This document shows, in pieces, positions 16,491 to 25,087 of a stretch of 64,000 nt of DNA. The DNA lies in assembly GCF_001426585.1 (NCBI RefSeq), contig NZ_LMEI01000008.1:459601-523600 (forward strand), written 5' to 3'. The notes beneath the pieces are model-generated. The model worked only from the letters and a program-made list of their open reading frames with translations. It did no database searches and was not told the origin of the DNA. The stretch's first letter is position 1. Each line of letters starts with the position of its first letter. The DNA comes from Streptomyces sp. Root431 (GTDB lineage: Bacteria > Actinomycetota > Actinomycetes > Streptomycetales > Streptomycetaceae). Both the position numbers and the translations under genes were made by a program.

Positions 16491-17170
16491 CCACCACCCC
16501 GGCTACGGACCCCTCGGCCCCGGACCCCTCGGCCCCGGACCACCCGGCTCCGCCCCCCGGCCAGGCCGATGCGGCAGGGCCGCCCTCCGACTCCGTTCCC
16601 GTCCTCGCCGACGACGCCACCGGACCCCCCGTACGCCGCTTCTGGGCGGTCCGGCGGATCCCCGCCGCCGTCCTCGCGGCCGTCGTCCTCGGCGCGGCCG
16701 GGCTGCTGCTGTACGACGTGGCGGCCGTCCGGGCCGACCGCTCCGCCATGGCCTGGCGGCGCGAGCTCGCCGACGGGCTCGCGAGCCGGCCGCTCGACAA
16801 CGCCGCCGTCGTCATCGGCGCCGTCCTCGCCGTCGTCATCGGCGTCTGGCTGCTGATCCTGGCCGCCACCCCCGGACTGCGCGCCGTCCTCCCCATGCGC
16901 CGCCGGCACGCCGACGTACGGGCCGGGCTCGACCGGGAGGCCGCCGCCCTCGCCCTGCGCGACCGCGCCATGGAGGTCTCCGGCATCCAGTCCGTCCGGG
17001 TCCGCGTCGGCCGCGCCAAGGTGGGCGTCCGGGCGGTCTCGCACTTCCGGGCGCTCGAAGAGGTCCGCACCGACGTGGAGACCGCCCTCGCCACCGGCGT
17101 CGACGAACTCGGCCTCGCCCATCCGCCCGCGCTGACCGTACGGGTGACCCGACCGCCCAGGAAGGGGTGA
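16487..17170 (+). CDS. DUF6286-type membrane protein of the Asp23 operon
   Basis: A 227-residue protein with a Pro/Asp/Ala-rich cytoplasmic N-terminus (1-45, containing repeated TDPSAPDPSAP-like units), two membrane helices (about 57-77 and 104-127), and a C-terminal soluble domain (about 135-222) whose strands GIQSVRVRVGRAKVGVRAVS and ALTVRVTRPP look Asp23-like. It overlaps the preceding gene by four bases and is followed five bases later by the AmaP-like gene. Probably a membrane component of the same envelope complex. Confidence 0.85.
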   Translation: MTTTPATDPSAPDPSAPDHPAPPPGQADAAGPPSDSVPVLADDATGPPVRRFWAVRRIPAAVLAAVVLGAAGLLLYDVAAVRADRSAMAWRRELADGLASRPLDNAAVVIGAVLAVVIGVWLLILAATPGLRAVLPMRRRHADVRAGLDREAAALALRDRAMEVSGIQSVRVRVGRAKVGVRAVSHFRALEEVRTDVETALATGVDELGLAHPPALTVRVTRPPRKG

Positions 17171-17174
17171 CCCG

Positions 17175-17762
17175 GTGACGGTCGTCCTCCGGCGCGTCAA
17201 CCGCGTCCTGCTCGGCCTCGCCGGGCTGCTCCTCGTCCTCGGCGGCGGCGCCGTCCTCGCCGCCGCCCTCGACCTGTCCGTGCCGTCCTGGTGGCCCTGG
17301 TCGGGCCCCGACGACGTCCTGCTCTCCGCCGCCGACCGGCAGCGGTGGCGCGACGAGGGCTGGTGGTGGCCCGTGGTCATTGCGGCCCTCGGGATCATCG
17401 TCCTGCTCGCCCTGTGGTGGCTGCTCGTCCAGTTCCGGCGGGCCCGGCTCCGCGAGGTCCTCGTCGACACCGGCGACGGCGAGGCGGCGATCCTGCGCGG
17501 CCGGGCCCTGGAGGCCGTCCTGGAGGCGGAGGCCACGGCTCAGGACGGCGTGGCCCGGGCCAAGGTCTCCCTCACGGGCCGCCGTGCCGCCCCCCGCACC
17601 CGCGTCGCGCTCCTCCTGGAGCCGTACGCGGCCCCGGGGGAGGCCCTGAGCATCCTCGGCACCGAGGCCCTGGCGCACGCCCGCACGTCCGCGGGGCTGC
17701 CCGCGCTGCCGACGGAGGCCCGCCTGCGGGCCGTGAAGCACCGGGCCCGCAGGGTCAGCTGA
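17175..17762 (+). CDS. amaP: AmaP-like membrane anchor of Asp23 proteins
   Basis: A 195-residue protein matching the alkaline-shock membrane anchor layout: a helical hairpin in the membrane (helix 1 about 8-31, a Trp-rich extracytoplasmic loop SWWPWSGPDD, helix 2 about 65-86), then a cytoplasmic Asp23-like domain (about 95-185). In firmicutes AmaP recruits Asp23 to the membrane. It starts with GTG five bases after DUF6286 and closes the operon. Confidence 0.85.
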   Translation: MTVVLRRVNRVLLGLAGLLLVLGGGAVLAAALDLSVPSWWPWSGPDDVLLSAADRQRWRDEGWWWPVVIAALGIIVLLALWWLLVQFRRARLREVLVDTGDGEAAILRGRALEAVLEAEATAQDGVARAKVSLTGRRAAPRTRVALLLEPYAAPGEALSILGTEALAHARTSAGLPALPTEARLRAVKHRARRVS

Positions 17763-17769
17763 GCACGGC

Positions 17770-18534
17770 TCAGAAGCCGCCGCGCGCGCCGCCGTCCACC
17801 GGGATCATCAGCCCCGTCAGGTACGAGGCGGCCGGCGACAGCAGGAAGGCCGCCGTCCGCCCGAACTCCTCCGGAGTGCCGTAGCGGCGCAGCGGGATCG
17901 TGGCCTCGTTCGCCGCGCGGGCCGCGTCCGCGTCGCCGGAGAGCGCGTCGAGGGAGCGCACCCGGTCCGTGTCGATCCGGCTCGGCAGCAGCCCCACGAC
18001 CCGGACCCCGCGCGGGCCCAGGTCGTTGGAGAGGGACTTGGCGAAGCCGGCGAGCCCCGGGCGCAGCCCGTTGGAGATGGTCAGGCCGGGGATCGGCTCG
18101 TGGACCGAGCCGGACAGGACGAAGCCGATGACCCCGCCTTCGGTGAGCGTCGCGGCCGCCGCGCGGGCCAGCCGTACGGCCCCGAGGAAGACGGTGTCGA
18201 AGGCGGCCGCCCACTGCTCGTCGGTGTTGTCGGCCGCGAAGCCGGGCGCCGGGCCGCCGACGCTGATCAGGATGCCGTCGAAGCCGCCGAAGCGCGCCCG
18301 GGCCTCGGCGATCAGCCGGTCGGGGGTGCCCGGGTCGGCGTTGTCGGCGGCGGTCCCGGCGACCCCGGACCCCTCCCCGCCCAGCTCGGCGACGGCCTCG
18401 GCGACCGTCTTCTCCTCGCGCCCGGTGATCAGTACCTTCGCGCCCTCGGCGAGCAGCGCCTCCGCCGAGGCCCTGCCGAGCCCCCGCGTCGCGCCGGTCA
18501 CCACGTACACGCGGTCCTTCAGTCCAAGATCCAT
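17770..18534 (-). CDS. SDR family protein without the usual Tyr-x3-Lys
   Basis: A 254-residue short-chain dehydrogenase/reductase fold: cofactor site GATRGLGRA (about 14-22), SVGGPAPG in place of NNAG, and the C-terminal PVDGGARGGF. The active-site segment that normally reads YxxxK is SGSVHEPIPGLTISNGLRPG, with no Tyr-x3-Lys, as seen in one FabG-like subfamily. It may bind nucleotide without ordinary dehydrogenase activity. It begins 14 bases after the glycoside hydrolase stop and is likely the last gene of that operon. Confidence 0.87.
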   Translation of the reverse strand: MDLGLKDRVYVVTGATRGLGRASAEALLAEGAKVLITGREEKTVAEAVAELGGEGSGVAGTAADNADPGTPDRLIAEARARFGGFDGILISVGGPAPGFAADNTDEQWAAAFDTVFLGAVRLARAAAATLTEGGVIGFVLSGSVHEPIPGLTISNGLRPGLAGFAKSLSNDLGPRGVRVVGLLPSRIDTDRVRSLDALSGDADAARAANEATIPLRRYGTPEEFGRTAAFLLSPAASYLTGLMIPVDGGARGGF

Positions 18535-18548
18535 GGACCCATCCTGAC

Positions 18549-20333
18549 CTATTCCGCCGCCTCCTCGGCGGCGAGCGCGAAGGCGGTGCCCACGAGCCCG
18601 ATGTGACTGAAGGCCTGCGGGAAGTTCCCGAGCTGGCGGCCGGCCACCGGGTCGTACTCCTCCGCGAGGAGCCCCACGTCGTTGCGGAGGGCGACGAGCC
18701 GGTCGAAGAGCCGGCGTGCCTCCTCGGTCCTGCCGGTCAGCCGCAGCGCGTCCGCCAGCCAGAACGAGCAGACGAGGAAGGTCCCCTCCTGCCCGGGGAG
18801 CCCGTCCACCGCTCCGGAGTCCGTGCTGTACCGGCGCAGGAACCCGCCGTGCAGCAGCTCCTCCTGCACCGCGTCCACCGTCCCGACCACCCGGGGGTCG
18901 TCCGGCGGCAGGAAGCCGACCTGCGGGATGAGCAGGGTGGCGGCGTCCAGCTCCCGGGAGCCGTACGACTGGGTGAAGGTGTTCCGGACGGGGTCGTACC
19001 CCTTGGCGCACACCTCGGCGTGGATCTCGTCGCGCATCGCCCGCCACCGCGCCGGGTCGCCCGGCAGCGAGGGGTCCGCCTCAAGGGTGCGCACCGCCCG
19101 GTCGGCGGCCACCCAGGCCATCACCTTCGAGTGGGTGAAGTGGCGGCGCGGCCCGCGCACCTCCCACAGCCCCTCGTCGGGGTTCCGCCAGGTCGACTCC
19201 AGGAAGCCGAGCAGGCTCAGCTGGAGGTTCCAGGCGTGCCGCTGGGCCGGGATCCCGGCCTCGCGCGCGCGGTTGAGCGAGTCCATGACCTCGCCGTACA
19301 CGTCGAGCTGGAACTGCTCCACGGCCGCGTTCCCGGTCCGTACGGGCGCCGAGTCGGCGTAGCCGCGCAGCCACGGCAGCGTCGTCTCGGGCAGCCGGCG
19401 CTCCCCGGCGGGGCCGTACATGATCTGGAGGTCGGCCGGGTCGCCCGCGACCGAGCGCAGCAGCCAGTCCCGCCAGGCGGCCGCCTCCTCGACGTATCCG
19501 GCGGCGAGCAGCGCGCCGAGGGTGAGGGAGGAGTCGCGCAGCCAGCACGCGCGGTAGTCCCAGTTCCGTACGCCTCCGAGTTCCTCCGGCAGCGAGGTGG
19601 TGGGGGCGGCGACGATCCCGCCGGTCGGGGCGTAGGTGAGGGCCTTGAGAGTGATCAGGGAGCGCAGCACGGCCTCGCGGTGGGGGCCTTGGTAGGTGCA
19701 GCGGGCCGACCACTCCCGCCAGTCGGCGAGGGAGAGCTCCAGGGCCTCGAAGGGGTCGACGAGGTCGGGGCGCGGCTCGTGGGAGGGGTGCCAGGTCAGC
19801 ACGAAGGCGACCTTCTCGCGGGCGGCGACGGTGAAGGAGGAGCAGGTGGCGAACTGCTGGCCCCAGGTCTTCACGGGCGGCTCGCTGCGCAGCCAGACGG
19901 CGTCGGGCCCGGCGACCGCGACGCGGTGGCCTTCGGAGCGGCGCACCCAGGGCACGATCGAGCCGTAGTCGAAGCGCAGCCGCAGGGCGGAGCTCATCTC
20001 GACGGTGCCGCTGACGCCTTCCACGATCCGCATGACGTCGGGTGACTTGTCCCGCTGGGGCATGAAGTCGACGACCTTGACGGTGCCGGTGCGGGTCGTC
20101 CAGTAGGTCTCCAGGACGAGGGAGTCCTCGATATAGCGGCGCGTCGTGCAGACCGTGGCGCCCTTGGGCGCGATGCGCCAGTGGCCGTTGTTCTCGTCGC
20201 CGAGCAGCGCGGCGAAGCAGGCGGCCGAGTCGAAGCGGGGCAGACACAGCCAGTCGATCGACCCGTCACGGCCGACGAGCGCGGCGGTCTGGAGATCGCC
20301 GATGAGGGCGTAGTCGTCGATACGTTGCGTCAC
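18549..20333 (-). CDS. Glycoside hydrolase family 15 protein (glucoamylase/trehalase-like)
   Basis: A 594-residue cytoplasmic GH15 enzyme. The N-terminal beta-sandwich domain opens with IDDYALIGDLQTAALVGRDG and SIDWLCLPRFDSAACF; the (alpha/alpha)6 catalytic domain includes GGVRNWDYRACWLRDSS (about 256-272), the first acid region, and DGLPGQEGTFLVCSFWLADAL (about 503-523) with the second catalytic Glu. Actinobacterial members of this group include phosphate-stimulated trehalases and alpha-glucosidases, so the substrate is a glucoside but not settled. GTG start at 20333. It lies 34 bases after SURF1 in the same orientation. Confidence 0.92.
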   Translation of the reverse strand: MTQRIDDYALIGDLQTAALVGRDGSIDWLCLPRFDSAACFAALLGDENNGHWRIAPKGATVCTTRRYIEDSLVLETYWTTRTGTVKVVDFMPQRDKSPDVMRIVEGVSGTVEMSSALRLRFDYGSIVPWVRRSEGHRVAVAGPDAVWLRSEPPVKTWGQQFATCSSFTVAAREKVAFVLTWHPSHEPRPDLVDPFEALELSLADWREWSARCTYQGPHREAVLRSLITLKALTYAPTGGIVAAPTTSLPEELGGVRNWDYRACWLRDSSLTLGALLAAGYVEEAAAWRDWLLRSVAGDPADLQIMYGPAGERRLPETTLPWLRGYADSAPVRTGNAAVEQFQLDVYGEVMDSLNRAREAGIPAQRHAWNLQLSLLGFLESTWRNPDEGLWEVRGPRRHFTHSKVMAWVAADRAVRTLEADPSLPGDPARWRAMRDEIHAEVCAKGYDPVRNTFTQSYGSRELDAATLLIPQVGFLPPDDPRVVGTVDAVQEELLHGGFLRRYSTDSGAVDGLPGQEGTFLVCSFWLADALRLTGRTEEARRLFDRLVALRNDVGLLAEEYDPVAGRQLGNFPQAFSHIGLVGTAFALAAEEAAE

Positions 20334-20367
20334 GCTTTGGGCTGTTCCCGGAAGCGGTGGCCGTCAA

Positions 20368-21240
20368 TCAGAGGGACGGGGTGGCCTGGACCGCAGTCGT
20401 GTCGCCGGCAGGGGTCTCCGGGGCGCCGGATGCGCCTCCTTCGCCGTCCCCGGACCCGTCCCCGGATCCGCTCCCGGCGGTTTCTCCGCGGGCGGCGGCC
20501 TCCTGGTCGCGCTTCTCGCGGCGTACGAGGATCACCCACCCGACGGGCACCCCGGCGGTGAAGAGCCACCACTGCACGGCGTACGCCATGTGCGCGCCGA
20601 TCGAGTCGTGGTCGGGCTCCGGGATCAGTTCGGGGCTGTTCCCCGGCGGCTCGGGGGCGATCTGTTCGAGGTAGCCGCCGAGGACCTCCCGGCCGATGAG
20701 CGCGGCCTGCTGCTCGCTGTTGATCAGCATCACCTGGCGGTCCGGCAGGCCCTTCAGGTCCTTGATGCCGCTCGCGCCGGTCGTCTCGTCCGCCTTGAGC
20801 CGGCCGGTGACGGTGACCTCGCCCTTGGGGGCGGGCGGCACCACCGGGTAGGCGCTCTGCTCGGCGGCGGCGGGCACCCAGCCGCGGTTGACCAGGACGA
20901 CCCGGCCGTCCCGCAGGACGAGCGGGGTCAGGACGAGTACGCCGATCCGGTCGTCGGCGTTGGTGCGGCGGCGGACGACCACCTCGTGGGCGGTGTCGAA
21001 GGTGCCGGTGGCGGTGGCCTGCCGCCAGTAGTCGGCGCGCGGGACGGTGTGGCCGGGGGAGGTGAGCTCCTCGACCGGGACCGGCTTCGCCTTGAGGTTG
21101 TCCGCGATCAGGGCGTTCTGGGCCACGCGGCGTTCGTGCCGGTGGAACTGCCAGAAGCCCAGCTCGATCATCGTGGGGATGAGGGCGAGGACGATGAGGG
21201 TGAGGATCACCCACTGCCGGGACAACAGGAAGCGGTACAC
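20368..21240 (-). CDS. SURF1 family cytochrome oxidase assembly protein
   Basis: A 290-residue membrane protein with two helices, one at the N-terminus (about 9-26) and one near 215-235 (AYAVQWWLFTAGVPVGWVIL), bracketing an extracytoplasmic domain. Family marks are GFWQFHRHERR after the first helix, the central LVNRGWVPA and the closing HMAYAVQWWLFT. SURF1 helps insert heme a into cytochrome c oxidase. The C-terminal 50 residues are a Gly/Ser/Asp-rich tail. I use the GTG at 21240, which gives the conserved start MYRFLL; the ribosome-binding site is weak. Confidence 0.92.
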   Translation of the reverse strand: MYRFLLSRQWVILTLIVLALIPTMIELGFWQFHRHERRVAQNALIADNLKAKPVPVEELTSPGHTVPRADYWRQATATGTFDTAHEVVVRRRTNADDRIGVLVLTPLVLRDGRVVLVNRGWVPAAAEQSAYPVVPPAPKGEVTVTGRLKADETTGASGIKDLKGLPDRQVMLINSEQQAALIGREVLGGYLEQIAPEPPGNSPELIPEPDHDSIGAHMAYAVQWWLFTAGVPVGWVILVRREKRDQEAAARGETAGSGSGDGSGDGEGGASGAPETPAGDTTAVQATPSL

Positions 21241-21322
21241 CCCATGACGGTACAACCGGGGTCATGGGGTGCACGCGGCGGGGTTCGGCCCGCCGGGGGC
21301 GGACCGGCCCAGGATCGTTTCC

Positions 21323-21556
21323 TCATACCCTGTCGACGATGCCCACCTTTCCCTCCGCGCGGGCGCAGTGGGCGCCGCAGAACCAGCTGCCCTCGACCTC
21401 GACGCCCTGTCCGATGATCTGGACACGGCAGTGCTCACAGATGGGCGCCATGCGGTGGATGGCGCACGAGAAGCAGTCGAAGACGTGAACCGCACCCTGG
21501 GCATGAACCTCGAAGGACATGCCGTAATCGTTTCCGCAGACCTCACAACGTGCCAT
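21323..21556 (-). CDS. Small zinc-ribbon (prokaryotic metallothionein-like) protein
   Basis: A 77-residue protein with Cys/His pairs typical of a double zinc site: CEVC near the start, CFSC-x-x-H and CEHC in the middle, and CGAHC near residue 62. Streptomycete databases list this type as a hypothetical or metallothionein-like protein. It probably binds zinc structurally; nothing shows an enzymatic role. It sits between the exonuclease and SURF1 genes on the same strand with short gaps. Confidence 0.85.
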   Translation of the reverse strand: MARCEVCGNDYGMSFEVHAQGAVHVFDCFSCAIHRMAPICEHCRVQIIGQGVEVEGSWFCGAHCARAEGKVGIVDRV

Positions 21557-21619
21557 GCGCCACAGGGTGGAGCGACCGGCGGGCGGGCGCAGCGAGCCAC
21601 GCCCACCCGGCCCCGCGCG

Positions 21620-22606
21620 TCACCCGTCTGCCGGGGCCACGTCCCGCAGCAACTGGGTGTAGGCCGCCTCGTCGACGACCGGCGTCCCGAACGACTTCGC
21701 CTTGAGCGTCTTGGAGGTGTGCGCGTCGGGGTCGTTCGTGACGAGCAGGCTCGTCAGCCGGGAGACGCTCGTGGCGACGTGGAGCCCGGCCTCGACCGTG
21801 CGGTCCTCCAGGAGCTCGCGGTCGACGGAGGTGTCGCCGGAGAACGCCACCCGCATGCCCTGCTTGAGCGGCCGGTCCGTCTCGTACCGCCCGGGGTTCG
21901 GATACGGGCAGGCCGGGCGCTTCCGTGAGGGGCGCCAGCCGTTCATGCGGTACGACGCCGATCCCCCGTACGAGCCCTGGTGGCCGATCCGGGGCTGCGC
22001 CGGTGACGAGGCCCACTCCGTCAGCGGCCGGCACTCCAGGAGCGGCAGCCGGACGTTCCGCTCGGCCGCCGCGTGCAGGCTCGGCCGGAACGCCTCGGCG
22101 AGGACCCGCGCGTCGTCCAGCGCGTTGTGCGCGCGCTGCTGGACGACGCCGAAGTGCGCGGCGAGCGACTCCAGCTTGTGGTTGGGCAGCGGCAGCGACA
22201 GCTCCTTGGCGAGCGCGATCGTGCACAGCCGCTGGCGCACCGGTGCCGCGGACTCCGCGCGCGCGTACTCCCTGGCGATCATCTGCCAGTCGAACATCGC
22301 GTTGTGCGCGACCAGGACCCGTCCGTCGAGCCGGGCCGCGAACTCCGCCGCGATCTCCGGGAAGAGCGGCGCGCCCTCCAGGACGTCGCTGGTCAGCCCG
22401 TGGATCCAGACGGGGCCGGGGTCCCGCTCGGGGTTGACGAGCGTGTACCAGTGGTCCTCGACGTTCCCCTGGGCGTCCAGCCGGTAGACGGCAGCCGACA
22501 CTATCCGGTCGTCGCGGGCGAGGCCGGTGGTCTCCACGTCGACGACCGCGTACCCCTGTGGGTAGGCGGCCGGCCACGTCGCTGCTGTCGTACGGTCGTC
22601 GAGCAT
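21620..22606 (-). CDS. DEDDh 3'-5' exonuclease with C-terminal BRCT domain
   Basis: A 328-residue protein. The N-terminal DnaQ/DEDDh exonuclease has motif ExoI VVDVETTGL (about 21-29), ExoII VAHNAMFDWQM (about 102-112) and ExoIII with HNALDDARVLAE (about 160-171). After a linker with a cluster of aromatic/basic residues, the C-terminal BRCT domain spans about 235-325 (GMRVAFSGDTSVDRELLEDR to LLRDV). Such proteins act in DNA repair or proofreading-like trimming. The ATG is two bases after the TetR stop; TATTCT at 22615-22620 could instead give a near-leaderless transcript. Confidence 0.92.
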   Translation of the reverse strand: MLDDRTTAATWPAAYPQGYAVVDVETTGLARDDRIVSAAVYRLDAQGNVEDHWYTLVNPERDPGPVWIHGLTSDVLEGAPLFPEIAAEFAARLDGRVLVAHNAMFDWQMIAREYARAESAAPVRQRLCTIALAKELSLPLPNHKLESLAAHFGVVQQRAHNALDDARVLAEAFRPSLHAAAERNVRLPLLECRPLTEWASSPAQPRIGHQGSYGGSASYRMNGWRPSRKRPACPYPNPGRYETDRPLKQGMRVAFSGDTSVDRELLEDRTVEAGLHVATSVSRLTSLLVTNDPDAHTSKTLKAKSFGTPVVDEAAYTQLLRDVAPADG

Positions 22607-22608
22607 GG

Positions 22609-23286
22609 TCAATGAGAATACGGCCCGCGACCGACAGCGCCGTCCCCGGTGTCCCCGGCGCTCCCGCCGGCCCCGGCGAGCAGACCGTCCACCAGGGCCC
22701 GTACGGAGTCGACGAAGAGGGCCTCGGTGTCGATCGGCGCGGCCAGCGCGCGGGCCAGCTCGGAGTCGGACTCGGCGGTCTCCTCGCGCCACAGCTCCTC
22801 CTCGGCGGGGGACTGGGCGGGCGCCCGCTCGCGGTTGCGCTCGATCAGGACGTATCCGACGACCTGGAACTGCAGGGCGCGGACGGCGCGCGCCGCGTGC
22901 GCCCCGCGCAGCCCCGCCGCGTGGGCCTCGTGGGCGAGGGCGCGCTGCGCCGGCAGGAACATCCGCTCCGTCAGGCCGCGTTCGTGGACCATCGCCACCA
23001 GGTGCGGGCGCTCGCGCAGGGCGCGGCGGAGCGCGCGGGCGACCGAGACGAGCCGCTCGGCGGGGGTCGCCCCGCGCGGGCGGATCGTGCCGAGGTCGGT
23101 GACCGTGCGGGCGACGAGCGCGTCGAGGAGCGACTCGCGGTTGCCGACGTGCCAGTAGATCGAGGTGACCGCCGTGCCGAGCTCGGCGGCGAGCCTGCGC
23201 ATGGTCAGGGCGGCCGGCCCGTGCTCCCTCACCAGGGCGGCCGCGGTGTCCAGGACTTCGTCGCGGCTCAGCGCCGAGCGTGCCAT
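22609..23286 (-). CDS. TetR family transcriptional regulator
   Basis: A 225-residue TetR-type repressor with an N-terminal helix-turn-helix (about 8-55: VLDTAAALVREHGPAALTMRRLAAELGTAVTSIYWHVGNRESLLDA, key core RRLAAELGTAVTSIYWH) and a C-terminal ligand-binding domain of the TetR_C_33 kind. ATG at 23286 with GGGGGAA upstream; a longer GTG start is less well supported. It is divergent from the decarboxylase-like/SDR/amidohydrolase operon across 95 bases containing a 15-base palindrome, so it probably represses that operon and itself. The exonuclease follows two bases after its stop. Confidence 0.92.
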   Translation of the reverse strand: MARSALSRDEVLDTAAALVREHGPAALTMRRLAAELGTAVTSIYWHVGNRESLLDALVARTVTDLGTIRPRGATPAERLVSVARALRRALRERPHLVAMVHERGLTERMFLPAQRALAHEAHAAGLRGAHAARAVRALQFQVVGYVLIERNRERAPAQSPAEEELWREETAESDSELARALAAPIDTEALFVDSVRALVDGLLAGAGGSAGDTGDGAVGRGPYSH

Positions 23287-23339
23287 CGCTTCCCCCAACT
23301 CCTCTGCGTGCACGGGTCTTTACCCTTCATCGATCGCGG

Positions 23340-23354
23340 TGTAACTGTGTTACA
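23340..23354. promoter_or_regulatory. Candidate TetR operator TGTAACTGTGTTACA
   Basis: Perfect six-base arms TGTAAC and GTTACA around TGT, in the 95-base gap between the divergent tetR gene and its presumed target operon, 27 bases before the ATG at 23382. Position and symmetry fit a repressor site shared by both promoters. Confidence 0.7.
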
Positions 23355-23381
23355 GGCAGACTTCCCGAAGGGTGGTACGTC

Positions 23382-24179
23382 ATGGCACGAGTACGGTACG
23401 GGGCGCGCACCGAGGCCGAGGCCGCAGCGGCCCGCGAGCGGAGCTCCCGCCTCCCCGACATCTGGTCCACCGGAGTGGTCGCCGTCTGGGAGACCGACCC
23501 CGACGTCGTCGCGGCGATCCTGCCGCCCCCGCTGAAACCCACCGCACGCCCGCTCGTCCGCGCCAACATCAGCCGGGTCGACCTGCCCGGCTACCCCCTC
23601 GGCGCCGGCTCCGTGGCCGTCGCCGCCGCCCACGGCGACCGCGAGGGCTGGTACCCGCTGGTCATGCCGATGACCCACGAGCGCGCCCTGATCGGCGGCC
23701 GCGAGGTCTTCGGCGAACCGAAGAAGCTGGGCGAGGTCACGGTCGAGCGCGAGGGGCTCGTCGTCAGCGCGTCCCTCGCCCGGCACGGCATCGCCTTCGT
23801 CGAGGTGCGCGGCGCCGTCTCCGGCCCGCTGCCGCTGCCGGAGCCCGTCGAGAAGACCGACTTCTACTTCAAGTTCCTGCCCGGCGTCGACGGCACCGGC
23901 TTCGACGCCGACCCCGTCCTCGTCCACTGCGTCCGCAACGAGAAGGTGCGGAAGCTGGAGCGGGTCACCGGTGACGTGATCCTGCGCGAGTCCATGTACG
24001 ACCCGGTGGCCGACCTCGCGGTCCGCCGGCTCGTCGAGATCACCATCGGCGAGAAGACCACCGACCAGCGGGGCACGGTCGCCGAACGCGTCTCCGCGCA
24101 GGCGCTGCTGCCCTACATCCACCAGCGGTACGACGACCCGCTGCAGATCCTCGACGGCCCCCCGGAAGGAAGTGCCTGA
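23382..24179 (+). CDS. Acetoacetate decarboxylase superfamily protein
   Basis: A 265-residue protein of the acetoacetate decarboxylase fold. The segment REVFGEPKKLGEV (about 107-119) contains the Lys pair where decarboxylases form the Schiff base with substrate. Many superfamily members are not decarboxylases but aldolase- or hydrolase-like, so the reaction cannot be fixed. It opens a four-gene operon (TGATG overlap with the SDR gene) divergent from a TetR gene. AAGGGTGG precedes the ATG. The operon suggests catabolism of a small oxo-acid or cyclic compound; the substrate is unknown. Confidence 0.87.
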   Translation: MARVRYGARTEAEAAAARERSSRLPDIWSTGVVAVWETDPDVVAAILPPPLKPTARPLVRANISRVDLPGYPLGAGSVAVAAAHGDREGWYPLVMPMTHERALIGGREVFGEPKKLGEVTVEREGLVVSASLARHGIAFVEVRGAVSGPLPLPEPVEKTDFYFKFLPGVDGTGFDADPVLVHCVRNEKVRKLERVTGDVILRESMYDPVADLAVRRLVEITIGEKTTDQRGTVAERVSAQALLPYIHQRYDDPLQILDGPPEGSA

Positions 24180-25075
24180 TGGAGCTGCGCGCGGGACAGG
24201 TCGCCGTCGTCACCGGCGCGGCGAGCGGCATCGGGCTCGCCATGGCCCGCCGCTTCGCCGCCGAGGGCATGGCCGTCGTCCTCGGGGACGTCGAGCCGGG
24301 CGCGCTCGCCGAGGCCGCCGACGAGCTGATGGAGGGCGGGGCGCAGATCCTCGCCCGGACGGTCGACGTCTCCGACCCCGACGAGGTCCGGGCGTTCGCG
24401 GACGCGGCGTTCGACACCTTCGGCGCCGTCCACGTCCTCTGCAACAACGCGGGCGTCGGCTCCGGCGCCGAGGGCCGGATGTGGGAGCACGAGCCGAACG
24501 ACTGGAAGTGGGCCTTCGCCGTCAACGTCTGGGGCGTCTTCCACGGCATCCAGGCCTTCGTCCCGCGCATGATCGCGAGCGGTGAGCCCGGCCACATCGT
24601 CAACACCTCCTCCGGCGACGGCGGCATCGCCCCGCTGCCCACCGCCTCCGTGTACGCGGTCACCAAGGCGGCCGTCGTCACCATGACCGAGTCGCTCTAC
24701 GCCCACCTCCGGGCCGAGCACGCGCGCGTGGGCGCCTCGGTGCTCTTCCCCGGCCCGCACATGCTCCGCACCGGCCTGTGGGAGTCGCACCGCAACCGGC
24801 CCGAGCGGTTCGCCAAGGAGCGCCCGCGCAGGACGCCGTACCGCAGCCTCGACCAGTGGGAGGCCGCGATGAAGGAGGCCGGGCAGGAGATCGCCTTCAC
24901 CCCGGTGGAGGACGTGGCCGAGCTGGTCGTCGACGGCATCCGCGCCGACCGGTTCTGGATGCTGCCGGAGAGCGAGCACAGCGACGGCCAGATCCGGGCG
25001 CGCTCGCGGTCGATGCTCGACCGCGCCAACCCGGCCTATCTGGAGAGCTTCATCCTCGACCGAGACCGAGACTGA
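24179..25075 (+). CDS. SDR family NAD(P)-dependent oxidoreductase
   Basis: A 298-residue classical short-chain dehydrogenase: cofactor loop TGAASGIG (about 12-19), NNAGVG, active-site Ser in NTSSGDGG and the catalytic YAVTK (about 160-164), with a longer C-terminal substrate region than FabG. Its ATG overlaps the stop of the preceding gene (TGATG), so translation is coupled. Within the operon it probably oxidises or reduces the ring or side-chain hydroxyl of the same substrate used by the two amidohydrolases (inference). Confidence 0.92.
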   Translation: MELRAGQVAVVTGAASGIGLAMARRFAAEGMAVVLGDVEPGALAEAADELMEGGAQILARTVDVSDPDEVRAFADAAFDTFGAVHVLCNNAGVGSGAEGRMWEHEPNDWKWAFAVNVWGVFHGIQAFVPRMIASGEPGHIVNTSSGDGGIAPLPTASVYAVTKAAVVTMTESLYAHLRAEHARVGASVLFPGPHMLRTGLWESHRNRPERFAKERPRRTPYRSLDQWEAAMKEAGQEIAFTPVEDVAELVVDGIRADRFWMLPESEHSDGQIRARSRSMLDRANPAYLESFILDRDRD

Positions 25076-25087
25076 GGACCCATCGAC

